DNA of 64,000 bases from Hordeum vulgare subsp. vulgare (Eukaryota; Streptophyta; Magnoliopsida; Poales; Poaceae), in contig NC_058518.1 of assembly GCF_904849725.1 (NCBI RefSeq), positions 12,482,147 through 12,546,146 on the forward strand, in the 5' to 3' direction. Made by a program: the position numbers and the translations under genes. Shown here piece after piece: positions 57,445 through 64,000 of this stretch. Every line of letters begins with the position of its first letter. The stretch's first letter is position 1. The notes under the pieces are model-generated. The model was not told where the DNA came from. It saw only the letters and a list, made by a program, of their open reading frames with translations, and made no database searches.

Positions 57445-60344
57445 TGTGATATGTCTCCGTCGTATCTATATTTTTTTTATTGTTTTATGCCAATGTTCTA
57501 CAACTTTCATATACTTTTGGCAACATTTTATATTAATATTGGGACTAACTTACTTATCTAGTGCCTAGTGCGAGTTCCTGTTTGTTGCATGTTTTTGTTT
57601 AGCAGAATATCCATATCAAACAATGTCCAAACGCGATAAAAATTTACGGAGAATTATTTTGTAATATATGTGATTTTTGGGAGTTGGAATCAACGTAAAC
57701 AGAGGACCACAACCTCCACTAGATACCAGGACGCGGCCCATACCCCTGGCGCAGGGTGGTGGTTAGTGGACATCATGTAAGTTGGTTGCAGCTCTACTTA
57801 CGACACAAGAAAGATAATTTCTAGAAAACATTCCTGTAAAAATTTCAGACCGATCGGAGTTATGGATTTCCAAAAATTTAAGAAACGGTGAAGGGCCAGA
57901 AAAGAGAACGCGAAAGAGAAGAGAACAGGAGAGGGAGATTCAATCTCGGAGGGGCTCCTGCCCCTTCGCCGCTATGGAGGCCATGGACCAGAGGGTGAAC
58001 TCTCCTCCCATCTTGGGGGGGGGAGACCAAGGAATAAGAAGGAGGGAGTTCTCTCTCCCTCTCTCCCGGCAGCGCCGGAGTGCCGCCGGGGCAAGGAGCA
58101 TGACATCGATCTACATCAACAATCTTGCCACCGGCAACACCAACTCTCTCCCCCTCTATGCAGCGGTGTAACACCTCTTTTCCCGCTATAACTCTCTACT
58201 TAAACATGGTTCTCAACACTATATACTATTTCCCAATGATATGGCTATTCTATAATGTTTGAGTAGATCCATTTTGTCCTATGGACTAATTGGTAAAATT
58301 GCTATGATTGGTTTAATTTGCTTGTGGATATGTTGTTGTTCTTTGGTGCCCATCATATGAGCGTGCGTGTGGATCACATCATGGGGTTAGTTGTATGTTG
58401 ATAGGACTATGCATTGGAGGGCAAGAGTGACAAAATATTTCTTCCTAACATAGAAATTGATGCATAGATGATTAAAGGGGGACCAATATATATCTTAATG
58501 CTATGGTTGGGTTTTGCCTTAATGAACATTAGTAGTTGCGTATGATTGCTAATTGTTCCAATCAAAAGTGCATAGAATTTCATGTAAGGGATGACATGCT
58601 AGAAGTGTTCTCTCCTACATTAAAACTTGCTATCGGTCTAGTAATGTAGTCAATTTCCTAGGGACAAATCCTTCTCTCGTGTTACAAAAAGCTTGCTACT
58701 ACACTACTATATTTATTATCTTGCAATTTATTTCTAGTTTTATTCTCGCAAATTACTTCTAGTTTTATTCTTGTTTTAGGTAAAGCAAATGTTAAGTGTG
58801 CGTAGAGTTGTATCGGTGCTCGATAGAACTTGAGGGAATATTTGTTCCACCTTTAGCTCCTCGTTGGTTTTGCCACTCTTATTTATCGAAAAGGGCTACA
58901 AACGATCCCCTATACTTGTGAGTTATCTAGATCTTTTTCTGGCGCCGTTGCCGGGAAGCAATAGCGTGGGGTGAATATTTCCGTGTGTGCTTGTTTGCTT
59001 TATCACTAAGTAGTTTTTATTTTGTTCGTGTTTTCTTTCTTTAGTTACGGGTAAAAAACACAAAATACCAAAAAAAGTTGTACCTACCGAAACAATGTTT
59101 GAAGAACCACCCAAAATCTAACATACTACTGAAGCATTTTTCTTGGATCATCTTCGATCCCTATGTGCTCATGCTGAAACCCCAACTAGTTTAGTTGAGG
59201 GCAAGCCATTAGATGAGCATGCTTATTATGTGCGACACCGCTTATCTCAAAAAGGAAAACTTTCATGGCATCATATTAATACTTTGCATTGCTATGCTTG
59301 GAATTTATGTGAAATATATGATTTTACTTGTTGTTCTGAAGACCCTAAGAAACACCTTCCCTACTTTTGTGAGTTTACTGATAATGGAATCTTATGTTCT
59401 TATGCTAAAGGTGTTTATAGTTATTATGATGTTGAACAAATTAAAGAATTTTTTGCTTTTAAGGGTGCTTGTGGAATTGCTTCTTTGATTGAAAAGTATG
59501 ATGCTACACTTTACAAATCTGATTTTTTTTCCATACTTAAATATTGCTATGAAAATTATGCTTCTAATGCTTATGTTACACTATATATTGAGGAATCCTT
59601 TTCTGTCCAAGAAGAGATTAATATTTTGTAGGAGTCCGTCAAAGAAGAAATTTATGAAATGGTGAGCTCATTGGATGAAAAAGATGACGAGGAGAGTGAA
59701 GAACAAAAGGAGGAAGAGCGGATTAGCCACCCGTGCCCACCTTCTAATGAGAGTAACTCTTTAAGTCATACATTGTTTAATTTCCCTTCATGCTTACCAA
59801 AGGATGAATGCTATGATAACTGCTATGATTCCGTTGATTCTTTTGAAATATCCCTTTTTGATGAAATTGATGCTTGCTATGCTTGTGGCCAAGATGCCAA
59901 TATGAATTATGATTGTGAAGATGAACTTGCTATAGTTCCTTATGTTAAAAATGATGTTGTTCTATTGTACACACACATGATAGTCTTATTATATTTTTGA
60001 ATTCTTCCAACAACACTATTTCGGAGAAGTTTGCTCTTATTAAGGATTATATTGACGGGTTGCGTTTTACCATTGCACATGATGATTTTGATGGATATAA
60101 TATGCATGTGCCTGCTGCTCCTACTTGCAATTATTATGAGAGAGGAACTACATCTCCATCTCTTTATGTTTCCAACACGATAAAATTGCAAGAAACTACT
60201 TATGTTATGTATTGGCCTTTACTTGATGTGATAGCCGAACATTTCTTGCTGGAGCCCTCTCCTTTAAAACCACATGACGTCAGCCTCACATTTTCCATGA
60301 TGCCCTCTCTCTCTTTCACATCATAAACTTCATGGAACATCTAG
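57445..60344 (+). mobile_element. Gypsy-type LTR (full) with PBS and partial internal region, spanning units 2/3
   Basis: The LTR runs from TGTGATATG at 57445 to about 58929, with the PBS at 58940-58955. The G run inside the LTR has 9 bases (12 in the other full LTR), the main length difference between the two LTR copies. Confidence 0.75.
59095..60326 (+). pseudogene. Broken internal ORF of the gypsy-type element (unit 3)
   Basis: Same stops and frameshift as in the other units; one private SNP near 59986 (GTCTTATTA for GTCCTATTA). Confidence 0.6.
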
Positions 60345-61430
60345 AAAAATAAAACAACTTGGCATGTTGCCTTGAATTGGTCAATCAAGGCCATGACAAA
60401 GAATTACGTTCATTTCAAGTATGTCGAGTAAGAATGTGCTCTCAGACGAAGCCTTCTGGTCTATCCAGCCATCCTCCATTGAACATGGTTTAGCTTTGGA
60501 CATTCTTGAAAATGACACCAACTTTTTCAAGCAGGTGAAAATGCCCATGGTAGGTACCCATGCCAGGTTTGAATGATTTCCGAAATCATATGAAAAGTGC
60601 GACACGCTCGACTATTTATCGATCTTTTTTTTACCGAGAAGATTCCGGAATGCAAAATTTATCGAAAACCAAAACAATTTGGCATGGTGCCTTGAATTGG
60701 CCGTACAAAAGCATGTATGAGAAATTGGGGCCATTTTAGGGATGTCAAAAAAAAACGAGCTCCCGGCGGAACCTGCCCGAACACCCTCCGTTTAATATGG
60801 TGTTTTTTGGAGATTCATGAAATGATCTCAACTTTTGCTAGCATGGTGGGCATGCCCCTGATCGGCATCCATGCAAAGTTTGAATAAAAAGACTATATAA
60901 ATCATAATTTAAGCATGTACATAAAACTGTTATTTCATTTTATTTTTGTATTTCTGCACGCGACAATGGACTGGCCAGTCGGGAGGCCTCCCGTGAAAGA
61001 AGTATTTAATTCATGAACGTTTGTTTGTTAAATTCATGAACTTTTATTCAAATTATTGAACCTTTTCACTTTTGTGAACATTTTTGTCGAATTCGTGAAC
61101 TTCTTTTCAAATCGACGAACGTTTTTCAATCACCAGATTTCGCCCCCTCCTTGGAGCGCTAGGGATGGGCAAAAAGAAGGGCGAATCCAAGACTGAAAAA
61201 ACAATATCAGTTTTCTGTCAGAATAGATTCCGAAAGCAGAACAATATCAGTTGGATTCAAATTCCTGTATGTACTAGCTAGGAGTACTTACTATATATAT
61301 TGTACTAACGTACGTAGTACGCCTATTTATATACACAAGGGAATATACTAAGAGCACGCGCTTAGGCACGAAAACCATTGAGTCCCGGCCACAGCGACAG
61401 ACATCGATCGATCGTCGTCGCCAACTCATC

Positions 61431-61694
61431 ATGGGCAGCGAATCGTCGTGGTCGTCGTCTTCTTCTCCTGAGCAGATGATCGACGGGGCAGTCAAGGCTT
61501 TCATGTGCCTCCCCGGATGCAGGGATCAGTTCGAAGCCGTGCTGGACGCGTTCCAGGAGGTCGACGGATCTACGGAGAAGCAAGCGGCGTGCTTCGAGGC
61601 GGGGGAGGCGCTGCGAAAGTGCATGCTTGCTAGCGCCGCCGCGTACGAGTCCTACATCCGCGACGCCGACAAAAAGACATCGAGCCAAGCATAG
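61431..61694 (+). CDS. Small GCK-domain-like protein, 87 aa (unit 3)
   Basis: The protein is identical to the unit 1 and 2 copies. TATTTATATA lies at 61324-61333. One private SNP is in the 5' leader (ACCATTGAG at 61375-61383 for ACCATCGAG). Downstream flank sites agree with unit 2. Confidence 0.6.
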   Translation: MGSESSWSSSSSPEQMIDGAVKAFMCLPGCRDQFEAVLDAFQEVDGSTEKQAACFEAGEALRKCMLASAAAYESYIRDADKKTSSQA

Positions 61695-64000
61695 CCCCTA
61701 TATTTACATCTTAATTAGCAGCAAAAGTGATCTACCGAGCCTTCTTAGATTCGACAAAGAAAAGCTCTATTATGCATGTCTTACGTCGATTAATTATTAA
61801 GTACTAGTGTGTTTACATTTAGCACGTTTTTTATGTCTTCACTTGGAAGGATATTTGATTCTTTATGAATTTTTGATTTTGCTAACCTCATGTACCATGG
61901 GTCAGGTTATTTGTTTCTTTTATGTGTGAGAGAGTTATCTTTTAGTGACCGACTATATGTCAGGCAGGCGTCGATTTTTTCTTTTTTTTACCAGTCACTT
62001 TCTTTAGGCACTATCGGATTTTCATCCAACGGCTGTAGACAATGCACTGTTTATCTTCTTCCTCCCTTCCTTCGATGTTCCTCTATGCCTCCACCACTAA
62101 AATAGGTAATGTGGCACTGACTTTCTTCTTCTACGGTGATGTTGGAACAAAGGAAGAGGTGACTGATGCCTGAAAAAATTAGGTACCCGATAAATCCCAA
62201 AACCGTATTTTTATGTATGCACTTTTCTTGTAAGTTACATACACTTTGTAAACGCTTTTGGCCTGCAATATCTCATGCGGCGCCCCCAGTAAGCAGGTTT
62301 TTAGTATGGCGCGCCGGCTAACCACCCTTTTCAAGCAGACCCTTGTCTCGTCTTAACAAGGATAGGAAATCCTCAAAAACGAGACAAAAAATGAAACACA
62401 AGGCAAAAACACACACACTATTTAGAGCATCGGCGACCATGACCGATAAGCAGCCAAACTCATGGACGACGACACCAAGAAGATAGCGACGCCATGCATC
62501 GCCGTTGTCATGTCACCAACACCCAAATGCATCACCAGCACCTGCGCAGAGACACCTGCAGAAGATCTCCGCCGACCCATGCGGACCCAATGGGTGCAGC
62601 CGATCTATCGCTATGCGCTTGTCCGGACGAGAGAAAGGAGCAAGGTTCCCTAGGGAACTGCACTGCCGCTGCCCTCACTCGAGCTCGCCCGGTATTTGAC
62701 GACTGCGGCGAAACGAGGTGAATGCAATGCTCTATTGTTTTCTTCTTCTCAAGACAGCAGGAAACCTCCTCCACGCCCTGGGCCTTTTAGCACCCAATTG
62801 TGGAGATAGAGGGCTGACAGGAGCCAGGCCCCCATGATTTCAAATATGTGCTTGTTTTACGGTATTAATATGTTCCTAAATACTAAAAAATCCAGCTGCA
62901 CTATTTGACTGAAACGAACGCAGGAGTGTGCAGCAAGGATTTACTACATGAATGCGATAATGTCATTTCACTTTATTCCGTTTCATTTTTCTTAAAATAC
63001 TATAACTTTTGAACCGAGCGTCAAAACGGTGATACTTTTCATGGTTGTGTTTCTTACGCCGAGCTCCCTAAAACTAGATCCCATATGTATAGATTTTGAT
63101 CGGCAACCTTGGATGATATTTGAGGCAACTTTAGTGCTATATGAAAGCAGCTCTCGTGTTGTGGTTGTCCATTAAGGGACATAAGTTACATACAATGTCG
63201 AAAACTTTTAATCAAATATCTATCATGATTCCAAATTTTAAAACTATGTGGGGATGGATCGTACGACAACCTTTTTTTCTAGGATAGTTTGCCGCCTATG
63301 CTACCGAGCACGCATGTTTTGACTAATCAGGTCACGGGTGTTAACTAGTTACGAAAATAAGGACATATCACAAGATGCATAGGGGTAATGAAAAAATTTA
63401 TGGGGGGCGGTTCAAATAGTTGCCCACAAGCTTACACAAGTTGTTCAAATTTTACACGATTTGCTCGCAAAAATCATCAAAATCGCTAAATATAATGATG
63501 AAAAATACACATGAGTTGCTTTTTAAATGTACTGGAGTTGCACAAAAACGCACTAAAACTTGCTAACTTTTTTTGTGATACTCGAGTGCAGTTATGACAA
63601 CTATTTACAATTAGCAGGCAACTGAACATCAACCGTAGGCAATTGATCATCAGTTGTAGGCAACTGAGTATCAAAATTCAGCAATTTCACGGTATTTGTA
63701 GGCAACTAAGCATCAACCATACACAACTAATCAACATTCATAGGAAACTAGGCATCAATGTTTAGCAATTTCATAGTATTTGTAGGAAATTAAGCATCAA
63801 CCGCATTCAATTACTTGTACGTCGCACTAAATGCGTCTTATGTTTTGTGTGATTTTCCCATTTTTACAAAAATCAACCAAATAGGTAGTCCAACTAGGCT
63901 AAAAAATGAGTTGCTTTTTTATAACACTAAAGTTGCATCAGTATCATCAAAAGTTGCCCAAAAAAGTTTGTCAAAAACTATCCATATGGGATCTATCTTT
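61695..64000. other. Spacer to window end (unit 3), no supported gene
   Basis: Copy of the unit 1 spacer 3086-5392, including the nested hairpin and the 84-bp repeat (from 63680). Private SNP ATCGGCGACC near 62430. The window ends before the minisatellites. Confidence 0.6.

Larger units (their letters stand above)
29304..58609. repeat. 29.3-kb tandem repeat, unit 2
   Basis: This is a complete second copy, directly abutting unit 1. Features map at about +29303 (first 5.4 kb), +29307 (5.5-6.6 kb), +29302 (7.3-15.1 kb), +29307 (15.3-19.2 kb), +29308 (19.4-25.4 kb), +29309 (25.6-28.7 kb) and +29306 after the G run. Compared with unit 1, the G run at 58015-58023 has 9 rather than 12 bases, the TA tract is shorter, and scattered SNPs occur, including F159S in the FAR1-like protein. 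Confidence 0.97.
58610..64000. repeat. 29.3-kb tandem repeat, unit 3 (partial, cut by window end)
   Basis: This third copy matches the first 5.39 kb of the other units at +29306 (later +29305) from unit 2. It contains the gypsy LTR end, PBS, broken internal ORF and the first GCK-like gene, and stops before the minisatellites. It has private SNPs (for example near 59986, 61379 and 62432), so it is not a pasted copy of either other unit. Whether the array continues beyond the window is unknown. Confidence 0.95.

Noticed and set aside
1..58609. Amplification by simple LTR-LTR unequal crossing-over
   Set aside because: Possible in principle for later copy number change, but each unit has only one LTR, so a first duplication between two LTRs cannot be shown from this window.

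Overview
The window looks like nuclear DNA of a Triticeae grass (wheat, Aegilops or barley group). The evidence is the dense nest of broken transposons of types common in those genomes (a Ty3/gypsy LTR element primed by a tRNA-Asp-like PBS, CACTA En/Spm relics, a PIF/Harbinger relic, LINE 3' ends, Tourist and Stowaway MITEs), the few spliced genes, and grass-type GC-rich short coding regions. No bacterial operon, rRNA, tRNA or CRISPR signal was seen.

The dominant feature is a head-to-tail tandem array with a period of about 29.3 kb. Unit 1 is 1-29303, unit 2 is 29304-58609, and unit 3 starts at 58610 and is cut by the window end. The phase is arbitrary, because the window opens inside an LTR. 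The units are nearly identical: they differ by scattered SNPs and by small indels in homopolymers, a TA tract and a G run.

Order within one unit (unit 1 coordinates): end of a gypsy LTR, PBS and a broken internal ORF (1-1735); a diverged pair of repeats (1748-2285); a small GCK-like four-cysteine protein gene (2822-3085); repeat-derived spacer with minisatellites and a TA tract (3090-7300); a second GCK-like paralogue (7673-7948); a FAR1/MULE-type gene with four inferred exons (9168-12068) lying between 121-bp inverted repeats (8259-8379 and 12838-12958); a 2,074-bp partial second copy with a nonsense codon (12963-15036); a GC-rich minisatellite array (15312-15720); AT-rich repeat debris; a Harbinger nuclease relic (18111-18335); LINE fragments with a MITE (19454-22452); a possible Helitron 3' terminus (23231-23259); a CACTA-like element with a 24-bp minisatellite and a broken ORF1 (24924-28130); then the gypsy LTR that interrupts it (from 28136) and runs into the next unit.

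Two gene types look intact. The FAR1-like protein (890 aa if the three inferred phase-0 introns are right) keeps the FAR1 zinc-binding domain, a complete D-D-E set and the SWIM finger. With its flanking inverted repeats it may be an autonomous FAR1/Jittery-type Mutator-like transposon rather than a domesticated light-signalling regulator. The GCK-like microproteins are tandem paralogues with related 5' leaders, and tandem amplification gives three copies of one and two of the other in this window. The nonsense codon in the partial FAR1 copy is in both units, so that copy decayed before the 29-kb amplification. All calls were made by eye; no alignment or database search was run.
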